From the NCBI RefSeq assembly GCF_910592395.1, contig NC_088312.1, positions 23,691,292 to 23,755,291 of the forward strand: a DNA stretch of 64,000 bases, in the 5' to 3' direction. The notes beneath the pieces were generated by a model. The model had not been told where the DNA came from, searched no databases, and saw only the letters and a program-made list of their open reading frames with translations. The translations under genes and the position numbers were made by a program. The stretch comes from Lineus longissimus (lineage: Eukaryota; Nemertea; Pilidiophora; Heteronemertea; Lineidae). Positions within the stretch are counted from its first letter, which is position 1. Each line of letters begins with the position of its first letter. This document shows positions 39,332 through 60,161 of this stretch, in pieces.

Positions 39332-41004
39332 AGCTCGGATCGGATCTATAGCAGATTCAACGTACAGTGGTTGAATCATTGCAGCCTTTCCCCAAAGCAA
39401 TGGTAGTCATATTGGAGTGTTAAAACTCTGGCACGAGCCTCATTCCCTCCTTTAGTCATCCGCAGAATTCCTCCCACCTTGTGTTGGTGGTTGAGCTGCT
39501 GGCCAGGTTGGTGGTTTAACATGCAAGTTGCCTGGATACATGATCTCCAACTTCCATGACGACAGATGTCATCGGGTCTTCTGAAGAAGAACATTCGACA
39601 GGGGCTCGGGTTCTTTTCAGTTCATAATAAAGTAAATGGAAACCAAGTCAAAGCAAGAAATTGATATAAAACTATAAATATTTAATTAGTTCTGGAAGAC
39701 TACAGATACTAAACACACATGTCTGTATGTACCATAACTAGCGTGATCTTCCCTCAGCTACTGTCCGGGACAACACTCTGTTCTTTACTGCAGCAGACTC
39801 ACCTCTTCAAATTCAACTTTGGCCGAGAAGTTTTAACAATAACGAAAATCCACTGTCATGTAAATGTAGCAACCCCACCTCGTGATCTTAGTTATCTAAA
39901 CCAGATGTCTGTTAAATGATGTACTGCTGCCTAAAACCATACCTTTACACTCAATATCGTGGATCCTATCAAACAAAAAACAGTGAAATAAGTTTTATAC
40001 TCCGATTTATTTCCAAGAATACCTGGAAACTTTTATCCCATTTGAATCATTACTAACATTTGCTTCACACATCATAGCATGAATCTGCACCTCTGACAAA
40101 GTCTGTCTCGTTAAATGAATTTTGAAAAAATTCCATCTTGACATCTAATTACCAAATCTTATGATATAATAGAGAGAAAAATAAATAAACTACTGAGCTG
40201 TAAGTGTAAAGTACAACTATCATCAACTAAATTCTTACAAAGCACACTATCAAACCATTCTCTCAAGAATATCGCAGACACCAAATCCTTAGTAGAGATC
40301 TTCCAGCAAGGCTCAGTTTGTAAAGGTCACATACAACTTGCTTATCTTGTGGAAGCACCTCAAAGCAACAATATTATCATCCATTATGGCTGAATCACAT
40401 ATCAAGTTCATTGGAACAGCAGCCAACCCGTTCATGTAGGCAAAGGCAAGATTGGGTGTCAATTCCTGCCAGCACAACCAAAATCGACAAGTCAAAGTAA
40501 TGATATTTACTGAGCTCAGATGGTAAAATTGCCACTGAAATAGTGCTCATCACAAATGTCACTGGCACGAGCAACGAAAATACTTTTCCAGAATGAAAAT
40601 CCACTCCTTTCAGTTATTACACTACAGAGTTGTCAATAGTAAATGTTCAAAGGTGATGGGTTTTCCTCTGCCTATTGAATGTTGATGAGTAGAACCAGCC
40701 AATGACTGGTGATGGGTTTTCCTCTGCCTATTGAATGTTGATGAGTAGAACCAGCCAATGACTGGTGATGGGTTTTCCTCTGCCTATTGAATGTTGATGA
40801 GTAGAACCAGCCAATGACTGGTGATGGGTTTTCCTCTGCCTATTGAATGTTGATGAGTAGAACCAGCCAATGACTGGTAGAAGAAGGCAACCAATTAAAG
40901 AAGAATTTTTTTGTTCAATGAAGATTGAATTCTTGATTTACAGTACAAGAAGATATTCTGGAAATCTTCATGGCAGTTTTCACCAGATCACAAGTCTCTC
41001 TGTT
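39332..41004. other. CEP57 3' region and intergenic DNA towards SOBP
   Basis: Contains array J and, on the minus strand, AATAAA at 40011-40006. No coding exon was recognised between here and array I. Confidence 0.45.
40653..40876. repeat. Minisatellite J, 56-bp unit, 4 identical copies
   Basis: Four units of exactly 56 bp beginning GTGATGGGTTTTCCTCTGCC are identical by eye. They lie just 3' of the CEP57 stop codon (41005), probably in its 3'UTR if the AATAAA at 40011-40006 is used. Confidence 0.95.
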
Positions 41005-44000
41005 TCAACAATCCCATGACAAGTCATCCATGCGTAATGTTGTCTGTAACTTTTTCATGTCCTTGAGCATCTTCAAGTTGGAATCGCGAGAGGACATCCT
41101 CAGCTGCTGGACACTCTGACCCTTTGTTTTTATCGTTGTTGTCACTTGAACCTCTCCACCATTTTCATTATTAGGACAATAATGTCGGACTGCCGTCTTC
41201 GCTCGCACTTTCTTTGCCTTGGGCTTACGCTTTTTCTTTTTGTCTTGTAACTGAAAGAGGTCATGATTGGAAGCAGATTATTTCAAAATAAACCGAAAAA
41301 TACAACAGTTGATTGACTGTTTTCTACTGAACAATGATTATTCTATGCACCATTAACAACCAAAGGAGAGCCATTAATGTTGAGAGACTCTGGATAACAA
41401 TTTCAAACTGTTTATCAATGCTTGCATTTTCTCTGCCATGGCCTTTAGATCTCATAATCTATAAGAGAGCAACCACAATAAGCTGCCCTGGGCACGAGAG
41501 AAACAGAAGCGAGACAAGGAAAAGCTGGCTTCATAGGTTGCAAGTCTTAATGTGAAATGATAGAATGAGGTGGAGAGTAGGATGGGGTCAGTGTGTGGAA
41601 AAATGTTTGCAGGGAGGTGTACCACCTGGAACCAGTAGGTTCCTTTATTCAAGATTTTGTTGGTCATCAGTGGGAAGTATTGAATAGATTCAGAAAACTG
41701 ATAGATTACTTGGTCTCCATACGACTAACTGATATTATCAGTAGTATAGTATGCAAGCAGACCACCAGGGAAAGTCCAACCAGGATTCTATTCCCTCGGG
41801 AAAGGCCTGACTACCTACCCCTTGCTGATGGCGTTTCAACCTGCCGATCTGCTCACCCTTGGCCTCCATACGACCCACTAGCGCCTCCAGTTCTCGCTCA
41901 AGATCGTCTCGAAGGTTATCCTCACCAGCTTCATGGATTTGTTTCGTCAATTCTTGGTGTTCACTGGAAAGGAACAAAACTTGAAATCTGACTGCAGATC
42001 ATAGTTCAGGGATTCAAGAAAGAGGGTTTTCTTCCTCCTCCTTATTTAATAGTTTACTAAATAACTGGAATACATGTCAATTTGAGATATTTCTCCACCA
42101 AAGCCGACTGCTTCTTGATGGGATGTTAGGCCTCGCAAAGAATACATGTAATATGGGATTGGAATGCAAAAATAAGTGATTTAAAGTAGTTTTAGCAGCA
42201 AACAAGCAATTTACTCACAAGCTCATGGATGCAAACTCATCATGCAGTTGTAATAGTAAGTCAGTCAGATCACTTTCTTCACTATCCTGAGATGAGATAG
42301 ACGAACGGCACGTTTTCACCGTTTTCCTCGTGGGTTGGGGAGGGCCACCACACATCTGTGTGTTGTGAGACTTGAGCATCTGCAGCACCTTTTGAACATT
42401 CGCTCCGACGTGATGGCTCGGACTCGTTGACTGGAAACGGGAGGCAGACATTCAGAGACATGAAAAATAACAATGCCAGTTACACAAGACACATGGTTGT
42501 ATAGTTTCTGCCAATAAGGGCTTAACTATTGCAACCATTCCAAAACAGCCAACGTTTTGCTGAACTGTTTAAAATGCCACTTACTCATCTGACAATGATA
42601 TTTTTTTGACACTAGTTGGGTGACACAGTTATAATGTGCACCATCTACTCATCCTCAGTATCCAAATCTCATCAGTGAAACCTGCCTACCTTGGATTGCA
42701 GAAATGGTATTTCCGCTAAGTTCAGATGATAATGATCATGAGGTCCTCGAGTTGATCGTGCAGATTTGGCTCGTTCAGCTGTTTTCTTCTTTTTGGTCGT
42801 AGGTTTCCTCCCACCGTCAGATGAGAGTAAGATCCGATTAGCAGCAGCAGCTGTTTCTATCTCGGCGGTTTTTTCTTGCATTACTTTCCGATGTTGTTTC
42901 TCCTTCCTGAGTTTATCTTCTAGTTCACGGATCTTATTCTGAAGAAAAGATATTCAAGATGAAATATCACTTAGAAATAAACAGTTCACAACAAAAAGAG
43001 AGTTGAGAACGAAAGAAAAAGCCCAGCTTGAAGAAGAAATCATGTAAACGTTCCATCACTTTCAAAGGAATTCATTTCCACTCAACAGTGTTTTTCATTC
43101 ATTTTTTCCCTGGAAAAGTACAATATGACTTATTAATATGAGATCAAGATTGATAAAAAGACCCTAGAGATGAACAAAAGCTGTCCTGAACAGAGAGGTG
43201 TCCTCATTACAGAGGTCTACTGAGTGAGGTACCAGTGTTCAGATCATACCTGAGCAACTGTTTGCGTCGCTGTCAACTTGAGTTGTTCCCGCTCAAGTTC
43301 TGATATCTTATCCATGTGATCTTTAATCTCTGTCTCGGTTGCAGCGGAATGTTCACGGTTCTTGGTGTACTGGCGTTGCATGATCTCCTGTTTATCTTTC
43401 TCCGCATTGGTCACCAGTTTCCTCATGTACTCCAATTGCTTCTCGAGAAGGCTGCAACGACTTTCATACGAATTCAGCTGAGATTCTAACTCTGGAAAAA
43501 CAAAATGCACTTGATGAGGTTAGTGAGGTTCCATTTGCAATCCAATCAACGCATTTTCATATCTCCCTATTCCAGAATATGCAAATTAAATACATACTCT
43601 TAACCAGTAATGTCACCCAGTCTCTCGTTCTTTTTGACACCACAACATTATGCTGCAATAACCAACCTCTAAAATACTCCAACAATCAACTTTGTTCACC
43701 TTGCGTTTCCTTGGAGATCTCGGACTGCTTTGTCTCTTTCTTGTTTAACTCCTGGCTCCACATATCTCGGAATTTAGATGTTTCAGTTGTGAGGGAGCGG
43801 AGATTCCCCTCTGCGGCAGAGCGATCCACTTCTAGACGGCGGATCTTCTCTTGGAGATTTTTCAGGGCTGTCATAACGGCTGGAAAATTTATCAAGAAGC
43901 AATGGACATCAAAATGCAGACTATTTGAAAACACACCCTGCCTTAGACAGTAGTGCATGAACTGTTAGATTATAAAAACAGATTAATTCCTTGATGTCAA

Positions 44001-45033
44001 CAGCGGTCAACACAACAACCATAACCCTACAGATAGAACATGTTAGACAATGGAAACAAATTATTGCCCGCCGGCATGCCACCACCAAAGTACACTTAGA
44101 TCCAGCAATAATATTCTTCTCATTTACCCGGTCCAGTACCTCGTCTGTTATGCTCCGGGAATGAAGACAAAGGTGAATCGTCATGTTTCCGGTAATCAGA
44201 ATTGATGAAGGGTGTAGTTCTTGGGTAGACATAACGCGAGGACAAACTGTCTTCCTCCATGTCTTTTGTAAGGGAGGGATCGAGGCGTCCAAACCGAGGA
44301 CTGGTTGTGCTGGTTTGTGCTGTAGCTCCACCAGACATACCAAACTGAAAAGAATAATTGTGACTACAAATCTACCTCATGTCCACCTGATTATTTCATA
44401 TCACTTCTGGATGAGTCTTTATTCCGACTCCTGAGTCCGAATTAAGACTCCCTACGACTCTCACATTTCCCAAAAAAACTAGCCCAGAATATATAACAGT
44501 GATATTTATGCATCATTTGCAGTTGAGCCCAATGCAGTGTTTTCTTTGAAGGAGATAGGCATTAAAGGTAATATGCATACACGCGAGACTTCTCAAACCG
44601 TACAATGTTGTAACATCGTCACATCCGGGACCGAAGATCCGAAGTGATAACAACAAACATTGATTTGAAACAGATTCAGAAAATGTCAGATTTCAAGACA
44701 AGAGTTACAATGTTGTCAAACTCAAATCTATCGATGCTTGATGGATTGCACATCCACAACAACACAATAATTAGTCCATGCTTAGCATACAAGCTACATC
44801 ATGGATCATGGAGGTATCATTTTAAAATACCTCCAAGGTAGGATGTACAGCTATTAGTGCATGTAGTGTAGGCCTAGTGTCGTAGTGACGTGCTGCATAC
44901 TTCAAGTGCATGCTGCACATACCATTATATTCATACACTATACAGGCACAGCACCACGACCACGATTTGTGACCAATTAACTACAAAATCTAAGCGAATC
45001 ACAACAAAAGATGGAATTGCAAAATATACTCAC

Positions 45034-54738
<9,705 letters not shown>

Positions 54739-57565
54739 CCATCTCATTCTTCTGTCGGGTTCAAGAGATTATTGTATTCATGTTTTAACTCTTCTCAATC
54801 ATGTAAAAACTTAGTTATCAATACGGCAATACTAGTTCTAAAGTTGACTACTTCTAGATTGTTTCGTTCCATGTTGTTGGTGGAGAGAGTGCACACCATC
54901 CTGACTCAAACTCCTACTCCTGGTTAAACGTGAAAGATGATCCTTCACTTCTTGGGACAAGTTGGATGTTGACTGCGTGAATAGTACCAACGTAGCATTG
55001 GTTGATCTGGATTGGAGGTCCTACGTTTGGCTTGAACACAATAACACTCATTCCTGTGTAAAACCTTGATAATGTCCTCTGTACAAAGTGCCCCACATTT
55101 CGTATTTTGATATCCGTAGCCTTTTTGATAAATATATTGATGGAAAAAGAATTGTATGGCCTCCTACTTATTTTAGCTACACGAAATAACATTTTTCATC
55201 AAATTCACTGTAATATAGTCTTGTTTTCTATTGTGCAGTATTTGGTGTTCAACTTAGGTTTTTGGTGTAACATATCATTCTTGACCAACAAGAACATCAC
55301 TTTTCATGATTTGATGTTTTTTAGAAGTGATGTCCAAAATTATGTTCTAATCTCAGATTCTACTTCTCATGCCTTGAAAAGCACTTGCACATTGCTTTCT
55401 GTACACACTCATCCACAGGCAGCTTGCACTGGACATGATGTACATATCACTGCATAGAGGAACCCCACACAGCAGTGTGATCTACATTATGTACAGTATA
55501 AGCTTCCCATGTACTCACCCACCTGTATTTACATGTACTGTGTACATGTTCATTTTCTCACTGTGCAGCTTGATGGATCTGACAAAAACAGCACTGTCTT
55601 TGAAATTTATTAACCAGAAAAGTTATATTCGAATTATACAGGTCAAAATCTCAGTGGAGGTGTTAGGTCTTTTTGTAATGTTTTATGATTCCAAGTTCAT
55701 GTTGGAATACAATCAATATGAAGTATGTGTTACCTCATTTCAATGCCTGTCTGATCAAATAGAGAAGGTTGGGATTCGGAGTCTTTTAAAGTTAGCCATA
55801 CATGTATGTGTACTCTGTCTCTGCTATATATATGATTGCAGTTTGTACAAAGGTTCAAATATTTGTAGATCTCTGTTTCGTTAGAACAGGGTCATACTGT
55901 GTGTTCTGTAGTAGAGTTAGATTCATGAAATTAGTGAAAAAGGTATATATCTGGTTTTCAAGATAATTCGGCAGTCTTTTCCAGGGCCAGGTGTTAAAAC
56001 AACTCCAGACCCAGTTATAAATAACATACCATCGTTCGCATTTTCACTGCCAGTTTTCTTTGATTCTCCAGATTGTACAGTTAATTCCAACTCCGTTAGG
56101 GGCCGTGCAAGCATTATATACAGGGGGGGGGGGGGGGCTGTTAAAGTGCTTGGAGTAAGTTCTGTAGTTTATCTGTATTATATTTAATCTGAACGATGGC
56201 TTGATATGTTCAATTTTTACCAAGGACTGGAAATATTTTAAACTTTTGGTCCGCTCCTTTGCACTCAAATGAATGGATATTAGCATTTTAAATGTCAGGA
56301 TGACTTTTAACTCTGTATATAAAAATTTCACTCAAAAATTGAAAATAAAGCATATTTTTATGTAAAAAAATAAAAAAATAAAGAAAAAGTGTACAGTTTT
56401 GTAGTAATTAGTGTGTTTAAGGTAATCATATTCAATTATTTATAGGAATAATTATCATATACATAATGTAGTAATTAAGGTCATTGTGGAAAATGTCGCA
56501 CACCTGAGATGTGGTGATTTTACTTGTTAGTTTAGTACGACCTAACTACATGTATAAGACCACACTAGCCAATATTCCCACACGCAATGGTAAGTGGTTA
56601 ATTTGTTTTAAAGTAATACATTGCCGACACGATTCTCGTTCCTCATTCGTTGTCATGGTGATTCAACTTATTTTCATTGATAAAAGTAATATTTGGAAAT
56701 AATTTGGAGTAAAGAAGATTGCATGATGCTGATGAAAAAAGATTCAGTTTTGATTAATGAGTGTTTGAAAGTGAAACAGCATTTTTCTTGGCCAATTTGT
56801 TCATAGTGTAATATACAGGTTCACCACCACATGGTTCTGCTGGTTCTTCGTAAGAAAGTGGTGTGTTTTTAATCTTCAGTGGCTCTCAGCTCTCCACCTG
56901 TAAAGCGTAATAAATGATAAATGTCTTCATGAATAAATGGTGTTTTTGTCTTTCTTCTTCTTGGTTCTCCAAACAAGTGACAAGCTTTTTCCTTGAGTGT
57001 GGGTGAAAGTGGTAGAAACCATGGAGTTACAGTTTACGAAAGCAGCCAGGGCCAACTATGCTTGGAGTCTTGCTTGGAGTCATTTCAAAATCATTGTTGT
57101 CTGAGATTGTTTCCCAGAATATTGAAAAAATAATGAGACAATCCTTCAAATACATGTATTAATGAAAAACAAATGCAGGTTTACTCTTTGTTGTCCCAGA
57201 TATGATACATGTATTTAGAGACTGGCTGCCTTGGCGATCGGAGGCTCTTAGTCTGGGACAGCTCAAATTTTGCTTCTGTGTTATCCTGTCCCATTGACAT
57301 TGCAGAGACATTATCACAATGATTGAGGGCTCAGGATCGATGCTTTCAACTTGTAGAATAAGTGTCCCAAATATTTCTTTGCTGTATGTAGAAGGCCAAT
57401 ACCTGCCAGCCCTGACAAGAAGAAGCTAAAAAAGGGTTTGCTCCCCCGAGGATCTTCTGCCGCCCCCCCCCCCCCCCCTTGTCACATTATCATAACCAAT
57501 TTTAAAAGGTTTAATGTAGATTGGGCAAAGTCACATCCATCAGACTCGGGGACATTTTCCCACAG
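54739..57565. other. FAM76 3' region
   Basis: A/T-rich, with several TGTACATG motifs, a G-homopolymer near 56121-56137 and the poly(A) signal candidates. It is probably mostly 3'UTR followed by intergenic DNA. Confidence 0.45.
56340..56940 (+). terminator. Candidate polyadenylation signals for FAM76
   Basis: AATAAA occurs at 56344-56349 inside an A-rich stretch, and two more at 56909-56914 and 56932-56937, followed by T-rich sequence. These are the most convincing clusters after the stop codon at 54738 and would imply a 1.6-2.2 kb 3'UTR. The site actually used cannot be told from sequence. Confidence 0.35.
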
Positions 57566-57761
57566 TTTAATTTCGCGCCATCAACCTGAACCTAGGCTTC
57601 ACTCACCTGGAAACGAGGGCAGGGTCTATTCTACAGACCAAAGACTTTACATCCAGCCTTTAACGCCACTTTTACCGATAGGGGGACATGGACCACTTCA
57701 CCACTACAATCTCCAGTGTGCCCAACATTTCAAACAAGGAGTTGTCTCCAATCCTTTTGAG
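57566..57761 (+). CDS. Unassigned candidate coding exon
   Basis: This 196-nt segment has an acceptor-like TTTTCCCACAG before it and a strong donor GAG|GTATGT after it. It is open through its whole length in one frame, which contains HQPEPRLHSPGNEGRVYST, RLYIQPLTPLLPIGG and a His/Gln/Cys-rich end. Composition is protein-like rather than low-complexity, and the exon lies between FAM76 and RTN4IP1 on the same strand. I do not recognise the protein and found no partner exons nearby. It could be part of a small gene or an alternative exon, or it may be chance. Confidence 0.4.
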
Positions 57762-58079
57762 GTATGTTTGAACAGTTGAATATTCTCTGTAGTAACCGAT
57801 CGTCACTGACATGACACAACTCAGTCAAGTCAATATTTGAAATCAATATCAACATCATGTTCTGTCTGAAAGCTGAAGGTTGATTGCTCTGCTTGTTGAC
57901 ACACACTGAAACACATTGAGATTATTTCATAGGTAAAAAGAAAAGACTTAAGTGGATCTCAACCTTCTCAACCGCAGAGAACGCCATTGCTTCCAGGAAA
58001 ATAATTTCACCAATTTATTTCTGGTCGCAGTATTGATGAATATGAATATTAATTAGTTTGAAAGTTATTTGAATGTATT

Positions 58080-58260
58080 CACACTTGTCACGTGTCATTC
58101 AATCAAGGACGAACTTGCCTGCACAAGAGTGACCACGTGCGATCACGTCGATCTCACTTTTGACTTCTCTCGCAGTCAGTTGGCCGCGCCCCCATTTCCG
58201 CGTAATTCTCTCTGCGCTATGACGTCACTGCATATCATTACGAGCTCATTATCGCGTACA
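58080..58260. promoter_or_regulatory. Promoter-like segment with two E-boxes, GC box and perfect CRE
   Basis: Within 180 bp there are two CACGTG E-boxes (58089-58094 and 58134-58139), a GGCCGCGCCCCC GC box near 58182-58193, and the full palindromic cAMP-response element TGACGTCA (58220-58227). CG content is well above the surroundings. The closest supported gene downstream is RTN4IP1, whose coding start follows an acceptor-like TTTTAG, so a 5'UTR exon near here is plausible. Confidence 0.45.
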
Positions 58261-58743
58261 CTGCATACCTTTTCAAACTTTGAAAACTTGGAAGTTATCG
58301 CTTAATTTGGGTTTTCCTCGCGTAATCTGATGAATAAAGGAAAAAGAGGTGTTAAAGATTACGAGGGCGAAATAGATTATAATTTAAGGTGTGTGTTTCT
58401 GCCGATTGTTTCGATTGAGTTCTCAACTTGTGTGCCCTTTTTCATCAAAGGGAAAGGGCCGTAGTGCATTACATGTACAATGGTGTTAGCCAGTGGTGAT
58501 CAGGTCGGATTGTACCCTGCCACAAAACTAGTTCTTCAATCTCGAGTGATTAACATGGATATAGATAGGCCTGCTCTATCCCTATTGCTACTTGTTCAAA
58601 TTTTAAATGTCGTAGATATTTCGTGATGTTTGTGAAGGGGTAGTAAACCGTCAGAGCCTGATACCGCTCTGACGATTATTAGAGGAAAATACCAGTCTCT
58701 TCTCAGACTTCTGTGCACTTTCCGTGGTGAGCAAGTCCCCGCA

Positions 58744-59715
58744 GGGTAGTTGTAAAACAAGAAACACAGAAACGAAACAGAAACACAGAAACGCAGAAAC
58801 GAAACGCAGAAACGAAAATCAAACGGGTTTTCATAAAAGTTGGAATCAAGCGGCACGCCGATACTTTCCTTGCCCAATCCGTTGTTATTGTCGTTTAAAA
58901 GTAAAATCTGAGGTTGGTGGGTTGCGGCCAGCCGGAATGCAATAGAGTTGTTGAGGGGATACATGGAGCAACTTGGGGGAGGGGGGCACGATATGGTTGA
59001 AGTCTTTTGAGGTGGTGGTGTAGTACTTTGGTAGGTTCGATACGATTCCTACAGCATGTTATTTTAAATGAAGGTGCAGTGCAACATCTTGCCTTGTAGT
59101 GTTCAATTTACATGAAGTACCAGGATCATCCTACAAATCCCGTCTGATGCAGCACTAAATGCAAGGTACGGTACCAGTACATGGGTGAATCATTTCGACG
59201 TTATGTGAGACGTGAGAGACCAATTTTGGCGACTAGAATAGAGTAAAGTGGGGGGGGGGCGGGCACCAGACTTGGACTTGGAGTAACTCAATCTTGCCTG
59301 CCCAGCTGCTGCCTTTAAATAGTCCCTTTAAATATCTGTTTATGTTAATGAGGTTGCAGTAGGGAAGTTCAGCCAAGTGTCGTGCACAGGCCATGGAATG
59401 TACAAAAGAACAGGACTCGCTATTCGAAGGACTATTTTCTATTTACGCCGTGTAGTACATACATGTAGTGTATTGGCACGATCAGGCCGGATGCTGCCAA
59501 TCTGCGCGCACGTTGATGAGGCTAAAAGGGGTATTGGGAAATGAGCATTCCTCCTTCCATTCCGACTGAATACCAGTTTTAGTTACACCCGCGTTCGCGG
59601 CCACAACCATGGCAACAAGATGGAGTTTGCAGACCAGAATTCGCCACAAGACTGGTTTCTGCGTTTCGTTTCTGTGTTTCTGTTTCGTTTCTGTGTTTCT
59701 TGTTTTACAACTACC
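58744..59715. mobile_element. 972-bp element with long terminal inverted repeats and putative 3-bp target duplication
   Basis: The left end (58744 onward) and the reverse complement of the right end (up to 59715) are identical for 50 bp, beginning GGGTAGTTGTAAAACAAG. They stay alignable for about 13 bp more if one 8-bp unit (CAGAAACG) is allowed as an insertion on the left. The inner part of each repeat is built from GAAACRCA-type octamers. Immediately outside both ends is GCA (58741-58743 and 59716-59718), a possible 3-bp target-site duplication. The interior has no recognisable transposase, so this would be a non-autonomous element. The family is not recognised. Confidence 0.7.
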
Positions 59716-60161
59716 CGCATTACCATTAGGCCCGCTATTTTTAGCTCAACAGGATTTTGATATCGGCCAAGTCTGGTTCCTGTGACATTGCACATGTTAT
59801 CAAGGACAAGGTAAACAAAAGCCGCAACGTTAGCCTATTTTTGTATAAAATATTGAAATAGTTGTCAGTTGGCTTTCTCTAGGTGATGAGTAGATGTGTA
59901 TAATCTTGACTTGATCTTGAAGTTATAGGCCCTAGTAAAGTAGCATTAGACTAGTATTATTAGGTATGGGCCTGGGCCTAAACCAGTAAAGGTGAATTTT
60001 TTCAAATTTGTGTTAACATACACCTTGGAGGAATTATACTTGACAAGTATAATTACATGGCACCCTCCACCAGTACCAGGTCAATTATGGAGTTTGTTCA
60101 TTCATACAAAGGTAAAAAGGGCACTAGAATAAGCATTTATATCGGCTCTCCATTTTAGATC

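Noticed and set aside
43579-43953. 124-codon plus-strand ORF
   Set aside because: It is antisense to CEP57 coding exon 3 (43879-43700), which has strong family similarity on the minus strand.
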